The notes under the pieces are model-generated. The model did not search any database and had not been told where the DNA came from. It saw only the letters and a list, made by a program, of their open reading frames with translations. Made by a program: the position numbers and the translations under genes. From Chryseobacterium nakagawai (GTDB taxonomy: Bacteria; Bacteroidota; Bacteroidia; Flavobacteriales; Weeksellaceae), in NCBI RefSeq assembly GCF_900637665.1, contig NZ_LR134386.1, forward strand, positions 2,596,501-2,660,500: 64,000 nt of DNA, written 5' to 3'. This document shows positions 27,194-34,756 of the stretch, in pieces (the first letter of the stretch is position 1; every line of letters begins with the position of its first letter).

Positions 27194-28279
27194 ATGGAAA
27201 ATTTTATAGTATCTGCAAGAAAATATCGTCCTCAGGAGTTTGACACAGTGGTAGGACAATCCCATATTACGGATACTTTAGAACATGCAATTGAAGAGAG
27301 CCAACTTGCTCAGGCATTGCTTTTCTGCGGTCCTCGTGGTGTGGGTAAAACTACCTGTGCCAGGATTTTAGCAAGAAAAATAAACGAGAAAGACGGCTCT
27401 GTTTCAGAAGATGGCTTTGCTTATAATATCTATGAATTGGATGCAGCATCCAATAACTCTGTAGATGATATCAGGGAACTGATAGACCAGGTACGCTTTG
27501 CACCTCAGGTTGGTAAATACAAAGTATATATCATTGATGAGGTTCATATGCTGTCTTCTGCCGCTTTCAACGCTTTTCTTAAAACTTTAGAAGAACCACC
27601 AGCTCATGCCATTTTCATTTTGGCAACTACTGAAAAGCATAAAATTATTCCAACCATCTTATCCCGTTGTCAGATCTATGATTTTAAAAGAATCATGATT
27701 GAAGATATTCAGGGACATTTGAGAAATATAGCTCTGAAAGAAAATATTCAATATGAAGATGATGCATTATATCTGATTGCCCAAAAAGCTGATGGTGCAT
27801 TAAGAGATGCTCTTTCCATTTTCGATAGGCTTTCTACCTTTTCCCAGAGAAATATTACACTGGCAAAAGCAGCAGAAGTACTGAACATTCTGGACTATGA
27901 TCAATATCTTAATATAGTGGATCTCGCCAAGGAAAATAAAATACCTGAAGTTCTTTCCGCTTTTAATGATATTGTTAAAAAAGGCTTTGATCCTCATATC
28001 TTTGTAGCCGGATTAGGAAATCACTTCAGAGATTTAATGATGGCTCAAAATGCTTCAACCATAGATCTTATTGAAGTAGGAGAGAAAACAAAATCTAAGT
28101 TTGTGGAGCAAGGACAAAAATGGGCAGCTCAACAGCTGATTGATGGTATTGAGATTTGCAACCATGCAGATATTAATTATAAGAACTCCAAGAACCCAAG
28201 ATTAACTGTTGAGATTGCATTAATGCAATTGGCTTCGCTGACTGCTAATTCAGACGTTACTAAAAAAAAAAATTCCTGA
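27194..28279 (+). CDS. dnaX: DnaX zero-frame product, gamma-like
   Basis: Without the shift, translation ends at TGA 28277-28279 after 361 residues (ending VTKKKNS). This covers domains I-III, the same content as E. coli gamma, which supports a functional short form. It cannot be told from sequence whether both forms are made. Confidence 0.6.
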   Translation: MENFIVSARKYRPQEFDTVVGQSHITDTLEHAIEESQLAQALLFCGPRGVGKTTCARILARKINEKDGSVSEDGFAYNIYELDAASNNSVDDIRELIDQVRFAPQVGKYKVYIIDEVHMLSSAAFNAFLKTLEEPPAHAIFILATTEKHKIIPTILSRCQIYDFKRIMIEDIQGHLRNIALKENIQYEDDALYLIAQKADGALRDALSIFDRLSTFSQRNITLAKAAEVLNILDYDQYLNIVDLAKENKIPEVLSAFNDIVKKGFDPHIFVAGLGNHFRDLMMAQNASTIDLIEVGEKTKSKFVEQGQKWAAQQLIDGIEICNHADINYKNSKNPRLTVEIALMQLASLTANSDVTKKKNS

Positions 28280-28893
28280 TACTGGCTCCGTTTCTCACTG
28301 AGAAACAGGAAGTGAAGATCCCTGAAAAAGTTCAGCAGCAAAAAGAGTCTGTTAAAATAGAACAAGCCGCACAGGTAGAAAGTGTTCAGGCTGCTGTTAT
28401 TAGCAAAACCACAAAACCATTATCCAGACCCGGAGTCTCTTCAGGCTTTAGTATCAATTCCTTTTTAAATAAAGAAGAGAAAACTGAAGTGGCAGAAGAT
28501 GTTGCCGTGAAGACCGATCATCTTCCCAAAAACCATTTTACAGATACAGATCTTCTTGCTGAATGGAAGATTTTGCTTAAACAGCTACAGATAAAAAACA
28601 ATTTTGTTTTTAATGCAGTAAAAACGTTTAAGCTAGAGAAAAAAGAAGAGAATAAGATCAGAGTTTTGTTCCCTTCCGACTCGGCAAAAGTAGAATTTGA
28701 TAAAATAAGTGGAGAATTTTTTAATCATTTCAGAAGAAAAGTTCAAAACTATTCAATTGTGATAGAATACGTGCGAGACGTTGAAAATCTGAAGATTGAG
28801 GTAGTAACGAAGAGAAAAATTTACGAAAAATTTATAGAAAAAAATCCACTTTTGAAAGATCTTGATGATTTAATGAAGTTTGATTTGACATAA
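27194..28893 (+). CDS. dnaX: DNA polymerase III gamma/tau subunit, tau read through a -1 shift
   Basis: Full-length product of about 566 residues if the frame moves by -1 at the A-run 28262-28272. Clamp-loader AAA+ domain (about 1-240): Walker A GPRGVGKTT, DEVHMLSSAAFNAFLKTLEE with the Walker B, and the SRC sensor in TILSRCQIYDF. Domain III to about 355, then a tau tail after the shift (KFLILAPFLTEKQEV...; VKTFKLEKKEENKIRVLFPS near 100 residues before the end). The zinc module normally between Walker A and ELDAAS is missing. Tau links clamp loader, polymerase and helicase. The tail has its own open frame from 28273 to 28893. The break may be programmed or an error; see the site feature. Confidence 0.85.
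28262..28306 (+). promoter_or_regulatory. Putative dnaX slippage site and stem-loop
   Basis: Eleven A (28262-28272), then the zero-frame TGA at 28277-28279, then a perfect hairpin GTTTCTC-ACT-GAGAAAC (28290-28306). The tau frame needs -1 (or one added A). The arrangement matches known dnaX recoding logic: A-run slippage in Thermus, and a shift with a 3' stem-loop in E. coli. The 17-base spacer is longer than in E. coli. Confidence 0.5.
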
Positions 28894-28907
28894 TTTTTAT
28901 ATATTTG
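28879..28907 (+). promoter_or_regulatory. Promoter upstream of the DAHP synthase region
   Basis: TTTG (28879-28882) and TATATTTG (28900-28907), spacer 17, overlapping the end of dnaX. I see no other TAnnTTTG box before 29290, so the transcript should include the short ORF at 28991. Confidence 0.55.
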
Positions 28908-28990
28908 TCAAAGTTTTCTGCTGAAAATAACTTTTCAACAAAAACAAATTATAGTAAGAAACGCTAAAACAAAGACATTTCCAGAACAAA

Positions 28991-29119
28991 ATGGAAAAAT
29001 TATCTAATACATATCTGTCTTTCTTTGCACCCGCTAATTATTTTAGCGGTTATTTTAGCTTTTCTGCTTCTTATTATAGAAATTTTAGAACCTATTACCG
29101 ATTTTATTGGTACTGTTAA
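28991..29119 (+). CDS. Aromatic-rich 42-codon ORF, possible attenuator leader
   Basis: ATG at 28991, TAA at 29117-29119. It contains 9 Tyr, 7 Phe and 1 Trp in 42 residues and no Ile or Val; the end reads YYRNFRTYYRFYWYC. It lies 170 bases before DAHP synthase/chorismate mutase, the first enzyme of aromatic amino acid synthesis, and inside the predicted 5' leader. That is what a leader peptide for ribosome-mediated attenuation would look like. The counter-argument is strong: the +1 frame of the same DNA encodes a membrane-helix-like segment, and reading such codons one base off gives Tyr and Phe automatically. See the overlapping entry. Confidence 0.35.
   Translation: MEKLSNTYLSFFAPANYFSGYFSFSASYYRNFRTYYRFYWYC
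29031..29060 (+). terminator. Terminator-like hairpin inside the short ORF
   Basis: CCGCTAA (29031-29037) pairs with TTAGCGG (29043-29049), loop TTATT, followed by TTATTTTAGCTTTT. A second TTAGC at 29055-29059 can compete for the same left arm. It could stop or pause transcription ahead of DAHP synthase. A further complementary pair is AGCCCTTT (29154-29161) with AAAGGGCT (29234-29241). Confidence 0.4.
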
Positions 29120-29289
29120 TAAAATTTCTTTCCAAAAAATACAGGAGAAGTAGAGCCCTTTTATTTTCCTGATTCCTTTAAACAATTTTGAACGGCATTT
29201 TTTGAAAAGAATTATAAATTAAATTTTATAATCAAAGGGCTATTGCTGTGAACTTAACAAAAAAATATAAAAACAATAAAATTTAGAAT

Positions 29290-30372
29290 ATGAATTTAGT
29301 AGATTTAAAAAACGAGTGGATTGATGGGCTTACACAACCATTAATGATCGCAGGACCATGTAGTGCAGAAAGTGAAGCTCAGATGCTTGAAACAGCTAGA
29401 AGAATTAAAGAATCCAACGCCCAGGTATCGGTATTTCGTGCAGGAATCTGGAAGCCTCGTACCAAACCTAATGGTTTTGAAGGAGTAGGAGTAATCGGTT
29501 TGAACTGGCTAAAAAAAGTAAAGGAAGAATATGGTTTCAAAACCGCAACTGAAGTTGCCAATGCACACCACGTATTTGCCGCTTTAGAGGCTGATGTAGA
29601 TGTTCTTTGGATTGGTGCTCGTTCTACGGTAAATCCTTTCACAGTACAGGAAATAGCAATGGCTTTAAGAGGAACAGATAAGCCAGTATTCGTTAAAAAC
29701 CCTGTAAATCCGGATCTTGCTTTATGGGCCGGAGCATTAGAAAGACTTTTAGGTCAGGATATTAAAAACCTGGGAGTGATTCACAGGGGATTCTCAACAT
29801 ACCAGAAAACAAAGTACAGAAATAACCCTAACTGGCAAATCGCTCTTGATTTTAAAAGCCAGTTCCCTAATATTCCAATGCTGATTGACCCGTCTCACAT
29901 TTGTGGAAACAGAACAGGATTGGCAGATATTACTCAGGAAGCTCTTAACGTAGGATACCAAGGGGCAATCATCGAAACTCACTCTAATCCTGATGAAGCT
30001 TGGAGCGATGCCGCACAACAGATCACTCCTGAAGTATTAGCAGAATTAATTGGTAACTTAAAAGTAAGAAGTACAAACCTGGCCGGTTTCGAAGGAGAAA
30101 TGGGAAGACACAGAACCCTGATCTCTGATCTTGACTTCCAATTAATTGAGCTTCTTTCTCAAAGAATGAAAATCTCAGAGAAAATTGGTAAACTTAAAAA
30201 GGAAAATGATATCGCGATCTTCCAGCCTGAACGTTGGAAAGTAATTACAGAATACGCAACTCAAAAAGCAAAGGAGACCGGAATGTCTCAAGACTTTATT
30301 GAGAAAGTATTCAAAGCGATTCACGAAGAATCTATTGAAGTACAGAACAGTATCATGATTGATAAGAACTAA
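29290..30372 (+). CDS. Bifunctional DAHP synthase / type II chorismate mutase
   Basis: 360 residues. DAHP synthase part (about 1-255): MIAGPCSAESEAQM, FRAGIWKPRTKPNGFEG and DPSHICGNR match the type I-beta barrel active site. AroQ chorismate mutase part (about 265-350): LISDLDFQLIELLSQRMKIS, then HEESIEVQNSI. It makes DAHP from PEP and erythrose-4-phosphate and turns chorismate into prephenate. In this fusion type the mutase domain is often tied to feedback control. Upstream lies a 380-base leader with the aromatic-rich ORF. No other aro genes are adjacent. Confidence 0.95.
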   Translation: MNLVDLKNEWIDGLTQPLMIAGPCSAESEAQMLETARRIKESNAQVSVFRAGIWKPRTKPNGFEGVGVIGLNWLKKVKEEYGFKTATEVANAHHVFAALEADVDVLWIGARSTVNPFTVQEIAMALRGTDKPVFVKNPVNPDLALWAGALERLLGQDIKNLGVIHRGFSTYQKTKYRNNPNWQIALDFKSQFPNIPMLIDPSHICGNRTGLADITQEALNVGYQGAIIETHSNPDEAWSDAAQQITPEVLAELIGNLKVRSTNLAGFEGEMGRHRTLISDLDFQLIELLSQRMKISEKIGKLKKENDIAIFQPERWKVITEYATQKAKETGMSQDFIEKVFKAIHEESIEVQNSIMIDKN

Positions 30373-30387
30373 ATCATACTTGCTGAT

Positions 30388-30470
30388 AATTAGGATAGGG
30401 CTTAGGGAAAAAGAATTTAGGAAATCGAAACATTTGTTTTCATCTATATTCTCAACCCTAAGCCCTAATT
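30388..30470. repeat. Palindrome with TAGGGCTTAGGG arms
   Basis: TAGGGCTTAGGG (30396-30407) is perfectly mirrored by CCCTAAGCCCTA (30456-30467), with AATTAGG-type extensions and a 48-base AT-rich centre. It lies just before the rsgA promoter. Confidence 0.7.
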
Positions 30471-30473
30471 CCT

Positions 30474-30481
30474 TATATTTG
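30474..30481 (+). promoter_or_regulatory. -7 promoter box of rsgA
   Basis: TATATTTG, 13 bases before the ATG at 30495; the leader would be very short. It abuts the palindrome right arm. Confidence 0.55.
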
Positions 30482-30494
30482 CACCATATTATCT

Positions 30495-31421
30495 ATGAAA
30501 GGAAAAATCATTAAATCTACAGGCAGTTGGTACCAGGTTTTGGAATTGGAAACAAATAAAATTTTCGAGGCCAGGATCAGGGGGAAATTCAAATTGATTA
30601 AAACAAGACTTACCAATCCGCTTGCTGTAGGAGATTTTGTAGAATTTCAACTGGAGCAAGATGATATTGCATGGATTACGAAGATTGAACCACGCAGGAA
30701 TTATCTGATTAGAAAGTCTGTTAACCTTTCAAAAGAAGCTCATATTATTGCTTCCAATATTGACCTTGCCTGCTTTATTTTCACTTTGAAGCATCCGGAA
30801 ACCTCGTTAGGTTTTCTGGATAGATTTCTAGCATGCTGTGAGGCATATAATATAAAACCTTTAATTCTTTTCAATAAGATTGATGTTTTACATAAAGAGG
30901 AAATTGAGATTATAAAAGAGGTTGAGTTTGATTATCAAAAAATAGGGTATGATACTTTAGAAATTTCATCATATTCAAAACTTAACCTGGATCAGCTTCA
31001 GGATATGTTAAAAGATAAAACTTCTGTATTTTTCGGACATTCAGGATGTGGTAAATCTACTCTGGTTAATGCTTTACAACCTGGATTAAACTTGAGGACT
31101 TCTGAAATTTCAGATACCCATCTCAAAGGAAAACATACCACTACTTTTGCGCAAATGCATTTCTGGCATTTTGGCGGAAATGTTATTGATACTCCAGGGG
31201 TCCGTGAATTTGCGATGATAGATATTGAAAAGGAAGAAGTACAACATTATTTCCCCGAAATATTCAAAAAAAGAGAAGAATGCAAGTTTCATAACTGTTT
31301 ACACATCAATGAACCGAAATGTGCCGTAATAGATGCTCTTGAAACTGGAGAAATTGAACACTCCCGTTATGCAACCTATATAAAGCTGATGGACGAAGCA
31401 GAAGAAGCGGCTCAAAAATAA
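30495..31421 (+). CDS. rsgA: Ribosome small-subunit GTPase RsgA
   Basis: 308 residues. N-terminal OB fold (about 1-70: STGSWYQVLELETNKIFEAR); circularly permuted GTPase domain with G4 FNKID, G1 GHSGCGKSTLVNAL and G3 DTPGVREFA; C-terminal zinc site CKFHNCLHINEPKC. It acts in late 30S ribosome maturation. It has its own promoter and a clear terminator, so probably monocistronic. Confidence 0.96.
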   Translation: MKGKIIKSTGSWYQVLELETNKIFEARIRGKFKLIKTRLTNPLAVGDFVEFQLEQDDIAWITKIEPRRNYLIRKSVNLSKEAHIIASNIDLACFIFTLKHPETSLGFLDRFLACCEAYNIKPLILFNKIDVLHKEEIEIIKEVEFDYQKIGYDTLEISSYSKLNLDQLQDMLKDKTSVFFGHSGCGKSTLVNALQPGLNLRTSEISDTHLKGKHTTTFAQMHFWHFGGNVIDTPGVREFAMIDIEKEEVQHYFPEIFKKREECKFHNCLHINEPKCAVIDALETGEIEHSRYATYIKLMDEAEEAAQK

Positions 31422-31446
31422 TTGCAAAATATCTTTGTCAAATAAG

Positions 31447-31480
31447 AAACCTTCATGTTTAAAATATGAAGGTTTTTATT
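31447..31480 (+). terminator. rsgA terminator
   Basis: AAACCTTCAT (31447-31456) pairs with ATGAAGGTTT (31466-31475), followed by TTATTATT. Confidence 0.75.
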
Positions 31481-31628
31481 ATTGTACTGATTCTATAAAA
31501 TTACGTCAGGTTTCAATCTTCATAATTTTTCTAATTTTTAATTCTTAAATTTTTTTGAAAAACATATAAAAGATAATTTCAGAAACCTGTTTTTCATTTT
31601 TTAAGAGTAAAAAATTAATGCGTTGTTA

Positions 31629-31679
31629 TAATAACTCTACTTTTTGGTATGGAGTATTTGTTTAATAACTCTACTTTTT
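31629..31679. repeat. Perfect 17-base direct repeat
   Basis: TAATAACTCTACTTTTT occurs at 31629-31645 and 31663-31679, separated by 17 bases (period 34). It lies in a 606-base gap before ndk that otherwise holds AT-rich sequence. Confidence 0.6.
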
Positions 31680-31821
31680 TATGTTAAAAATCTATCAGAA
31701 CAAAAAAAAATAAAAAAATATCAATTATTTCATTGATTGAAATGGAAGCAATACTATATTAATATACTTTTATATGGTTTTCAAATTTATCAAATTATCA
31801 ATAAAAACATTGATTTATTGC

Positions 31822-31848
31822 AAATAAAAAACCCAGCCGAAGCTGGGT
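31822..31848 (-). terminator. UUCG-loop terminator on the - strand
   Basis: Seen from the - strand: ACCCAGC, loop TTCG, GCTGGGT, then TTTTTATTT. The plus-strand copy (31831-31848) has little U afterwards. It implies a - strand transcript ending here, although no - strand gene is visible between it and ndk. Confidence 0.6.
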
Positions 31849-31862
31849 AAAAACTAATAACC

Positions 31863-31940
31863 ATGAAAACTCAAATTAAACATGAGAATCGTAATAGAAT
31901 TAACAATTACTGTGCCAAACATCGGTTCATGATTTCTTAA
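31863..31940 (+). other. 25-codon open frame in a repeated element
   Basis: An ATG after CTAATAACC opens MKTQIKHENRNRINNYCAKH and closes at TAA 31938-31940. The surrounding AAACTAATAACCATGAAAAC is close to 36512-36538, where the ATG is AGG, so coding is doubtful. Alternatively the region is the body of a - strand small RNA ending at 31822-31848. Confidence 0.3.
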
Positions 31941-31996
31941 TAAAAGTTATTTTTATGTTAAAAAAAAATTAAAATAAAAATCAAAGATATTTTTTG

Positions 31997-32004
31997 TAAT
32001 TTTG
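31997..32004 (+). promoter_or_regulatory. -7 promoter box of ndk
   Basis: TAATTTTG fits TAnnTTTG, 23 bases before the ATG at 32028. Confidence 0.5.
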
Positions 32005-32027
32005 CACCATTAAAAAAATATACATTT

Positions 32028-32444
32028 ATGTCTAACATTACATTCACTATGATTAAGCCTGATGCAGTTGCTGACGGACATATCGGTGCAATATTGGGTA
32101 AGATTGCTGAAGGTGGTTTTAAAATCAAAGCTTTAAAATTAACTCAGCTTACAGTTGCTGACGCCAAAAAATTCTATGAAGTACACGCTGAAAGACCATT
32201 TTATGGTGAATTAGTAGAGTTCATGAGTTCTGGTCCAATTGTAGCTGCAGTTTTAGAAAAAGACAATGCAGTTGAAGATTTCAGAACATTAATCGGTGCT
32301 ACTAACCCTGCAGAAGCAGCAGAAGGTACAATCAGAAAAATGTTTGCTAGAAGCATCGGAGAAAATGCCGTTCACGGTTCAGATTCTAACGAGAATGCAT
32401 TAATCGAAGCTCAGTTCCATTTTTCAGGAAGAGAGATTTTCTAA
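32028..32444 (+). CDS. ndk: Nucleoside diphosphate kinase
   Basis: 138 residues, normal length. Opening [16 protein letters not shown]; the region with the catalytic His is [16 protein letters not shown] (His in NAVHGSDS). It balances NTP pools by phosphate transfer through a phospho-histidine. Own promoter and terminator, so monocistronic. Confidence 0.97.
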   Translation: MSNITFTMIKPDAVADGHIGAILGKIAEGGFKIKALKLTQLTVADAKKFYEVHAERPFYGELVEFMSSGPIVAAVLEKDNAVEDFRTLIGATNPAEAAEGTIRKMFARSIGENAVHGSDSNENALIEAQFHFSGREIF

Positions 32445-32464
32445 GAAAATTTCTTACAAAATAA

Positions 32465-32500
32465 AAAATCCGGAGAAACTATTCTCCGGATTTTGTTTTT
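32465..32500. terminator. Terminator between ndk and the fucosidase
   Basis: AATCCGGAGAA (32467-32477) pairs with TTCTCCGGATT (32482-32492), flanked by A and T runs; it serves ndk and possibly the convergent gene. Confidence 0.85.
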
Positions 32501-32525
32501 ATATGAATTCTTATTCCATAATTTA

Positions 32526-34373
32526 TTAAAGGTTGTTTTCAATGGCACCCACATTTTCTCTGTACAACTCCATTGGCTTATTAAGCAAAATTGCTATGAC
32601 AGTCATCTGTTGATCCAGCCTTTCTTTTGGGATATCAATGTAGATAATTCCCGGTCGGTCGCTCCAGTAAAGTTTATTGTAAATTGTATGAGTAAGCATG
32701 CTGCCATCGCCTACGATTCTTATTCTGGCTATGTCATTTTTTATTCCTTTTAGAGCAATAGGACCGGTAGGAGTTCCCTCCACAAAAAGATAAAGCGTCT
32801 GTTTGTCTTTTGATATGGCACTCATTCCTGAGAAATGACCCTTAGGTAGTCCTTTTCCTGTCTCAAACAAAGCCTCTGCATGTTTGCTTATCCATTGCAG
32901 GGTTTCCGGGTTTGCTTTAGGCGTTTTTTTAATTTCCATGTCAAGTCCGTCCTGGGTCAGTCCATTATGGGTTAATAAATTTTGATTATCGTTCAGGGCA
33001 TTGGCTATATCATAAACGGCTTCCTGAGTATTTTTCATTTCCAATATTTCAGCAAGAGAATGTTCTTCCTTCTTAAAATCTTTCAGAAATACAGGAGGAT
33101 TGTCGAAAATAACTTCTGCCACAGTAACATCTTTGTCAAATTTTACATTGGAGAAGGTTAAAGTCAGTGTTTTTTCAGTGTTATAATCTATTTTAACAAC
33201 AGCGGATGGGTCTCCAATGATTTGTACTGAAAGAGGTTTTGTTGCCAATCCATAGATCTTTGTGAAGGTTTTGCTTTCGTCAAGATAAAGAAATAAAGAT
33301 TTTTTAGAAGTTGACAGAGATGATTTTCCTTTGTAGTTGTCAAAAGGAATTCCGCGGGTCGTTTCGTAGATGGCATGCTGATTTTTGGATGTCCAGCGTC
33401 CAAGGTTTTTAAGAATTTCAATTTGTTCCTCCGGAATGGTACCGTCTGATTTCGGACCAATATCAAGCAAAAAATTTCCTCCCATACTGATCACATCTGC
33501 CAGCGTTCTGACAATCATATTGGAGGTCTTGTACTTTTTGTCATATGGTTGATATCCCCAGGAATCATTCATGGTATAACAAAGTTCCCAATATGGATTT
33601 TGTGGCGGAACTACCGGAATACCCTGTTCCGGTGTATCATAATCCCCATGATTGTTGAGCCTTGAGTTGATGATAATATTAGGATTGTATTTTTTGAGTA
33701 AATCCAAGGTTTGAGTAGCTTTCCATTCCTCAGAAGTATGTTCCCAGTCTCCATCAAACCAAAGAAGATCCGGGGAGTATTGGACGGAAAGTTCATGAAG
33801 CTGACTTTGGTAATAGCTGAGGAAATTTTGCCAGCGGGTTGGTTCTCTTTTTATTTCATAACGTTTTTTTGTCCGGGTGTTTATGTCATAATAGGGATGA
33901 CTCCAATCTGGCAATGAGAAATACAGCCCTGTTTTTAATCCTGATTTTTTCAAAGCAGAAACAAAAGGAGTTAAAACATCCTTTTTGGCCAGGGAATTTT
34001 GAGGAATGCTTGTTGCTTTTTCTGCTTTAGTATTCCAAAGTGAAACTCCATCATGATGTTTGGTGGTAATGACAGCATATTTTGCTCCCGATTCCTTAAT
34101 AAGATTTACCCATTGCTCTGGCTGATATTTTGAAGCTGAAAAACCATTCAGCTGTTTCATGTAATTTTCGTGATTAATATAATTATTGAAAAATGACCAG
34201 GATTCGGAAATTCCGTTAACAGAGTAGATGCCCCAATGAATAAAAATGCCCAGTTTTGCATTTTTAAACCATTCCATTTTTTTGCTGTTGTCCACTGTTT
34301 GGTCCTGTGCATCAATACTATTTGCAGATAATATCAATCCCAGGAAAACAGCTTTAATCAGACTGTTTCTCAT
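32526..34373 (-). CDS. Secreted GH29 alpha-L-fucosidase
   Basis: 615 residues from the ATG at 34373, where the signal peptide begins (MRNSLIKAVFLGLILSANS, cleavage near IDAQ); the longer frame upstream is rejected. GH29 catalytic barrel (about 25-370): WGIYSVNGISESWSFF, TTKHHDGVSLWNT and the nucleophile Asp in LLWFDGDWEH. The C-terminal 250 residues contain two similar beta-rich segments (TSKNQHAIYETTRGIPFDN and SKHAEALFETGKGLPKGHF), a visible internal repeat. It cleaves fucose from host or plant glycans in the periplasm. Not in a polysaccharide locus here. Confidence 0.92.
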   Translation of the reverse strand: MRNSLIKAVFLGLILSANSIDAQDQTVDNSKKMEWFKNAKLGIFIHWGIYSVNGISESWSFFNNYINHENYMKQLNGFSASKYQPEQWVNLIKESGAKYAVITTKHHDGVSLWNTKAEKATSIPQNSLAKKDVLTPFVSALKKSGLKTGLYFSLPDWSHPYYDINTRTKKRYEIKREPTRWQNFLSYYQSQLHELSVQYSPDLLWFDGDWEHTSEEWKATQTLDLLKKYNPNIIINSRLNNHGDYDTPEQGIPVVPPQNPYWELCYTMNDSWGYQPYDKKYKTSNMIVRTLADVISMGGNFLLDIGPKSDGTIPEEQIEILKNLGRWTSKNQHAIYETTRGIPFDNYKGKSSLSTSKKSLFLYLDESKTFTKIYGLATKPLSVQIIGDPSAVVKIDYNTEKTLTLTFSNVKFDKDVTVAEVIFDNPPVFLKDFKKEEHSLAEILEMKNTQEAVYDIANALNDNQNLLTHNGLTQDGLDMEIKKTPKANPETLQWISKHAEALFETGKGLPKGHFSGMSAISKDKQTLYLFVEGTPTGPIALKGIKNDIARIRIVGDGSMLTHTIYNKLYWSDRPGIIYIDIPKERLDQQMTVIAILLNKPMELYRENVGAIENNL

Positions 34374-34528
34374 ATATAGATTTATTTTACCATTAAATAT
34401 AAATAAAGAAAACATTACAGTATAGAATAGTTTCTAATATTTACTGATAATTGTTATTAAAACGTTTCTTATTATTGTATTTTTATAAATGGAACGTTTA
34501 TTGTAAAATTCTTCTAATAAAAAGCATT

Positions 34529-34753
34529 ATGAAAATTCCAGCATTATTAATGGCAAGTTTATTAGCGGTAGGGGTTTCTGCGCAAACTACAAAACCTGCT
34601 GCAAAAACTAAAAAGCCCATAAAGAAAGTTAAAAAAGTGGCTCCGGCTCCTGAAAGCCCGGAAAAACCTAAACCAACTACCCCTAAAGCTATTGTTAAAA
34701 AAGATACAGTTAAGCTCAGTCATTTTTCTTGTCCAGCCTGTGGAATGGGGTAA
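34529..34753 (+). CDS. RiPP precursor peptide with Sec signal and CPACGMG tail
   Basis: 74 residues from the ATG at 34529 (the upstream extension lacks sense). Signal peptide about 1-19 (MKIPALLMASLLAVGVSAQ); a Lys/Pro/Ala-rich linker, about 20-60; and a short C-terminal core LSHFSCPACGMG with Cys68 and Cys71. It ends 3 bases before a DUF692 enzyme, the typical precursor-enzyme pairing. From family knowledge, such peptides are modified at cysteines by MNIO enzymes; a Chryseobacterium ChrA/ChrH pair acting on a CxxC peptide has been described. The exact product here is not known. Confidence 0.72.
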   Translation: MKIPALLMASLLAVGVSAQTTKPAAKTKKPIKKVKKVAPAPESPEKPKPTTPKAIVKKDTVKLSHFSCPACGMG

Positions 34754-34756
34754 AAT

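Larger units (their letters stand above)
28991..29153 (+). pseudogene. Possible frameshifted small membrane protein
   Basis: Alternative reading of the same DNA. MEKLSNTYLSFFAP (zero frame) followed, if one C of the CCC at 29030-29032 is removed, by LIILAVILAFLLLIIEI and a charged tail ending KIQEK at a TAG (29151-29153). The joined product of about 53 residues has one membrane helix and normal codon use. Either a real frameshift, a base-call error, or chance. Confidence 0.42.

Noticed and set aside
29000..29185. 61-codon - frame before DAHP synthase
   Set aside because: Antisense to the short + frames; start weak and no family resemblance.
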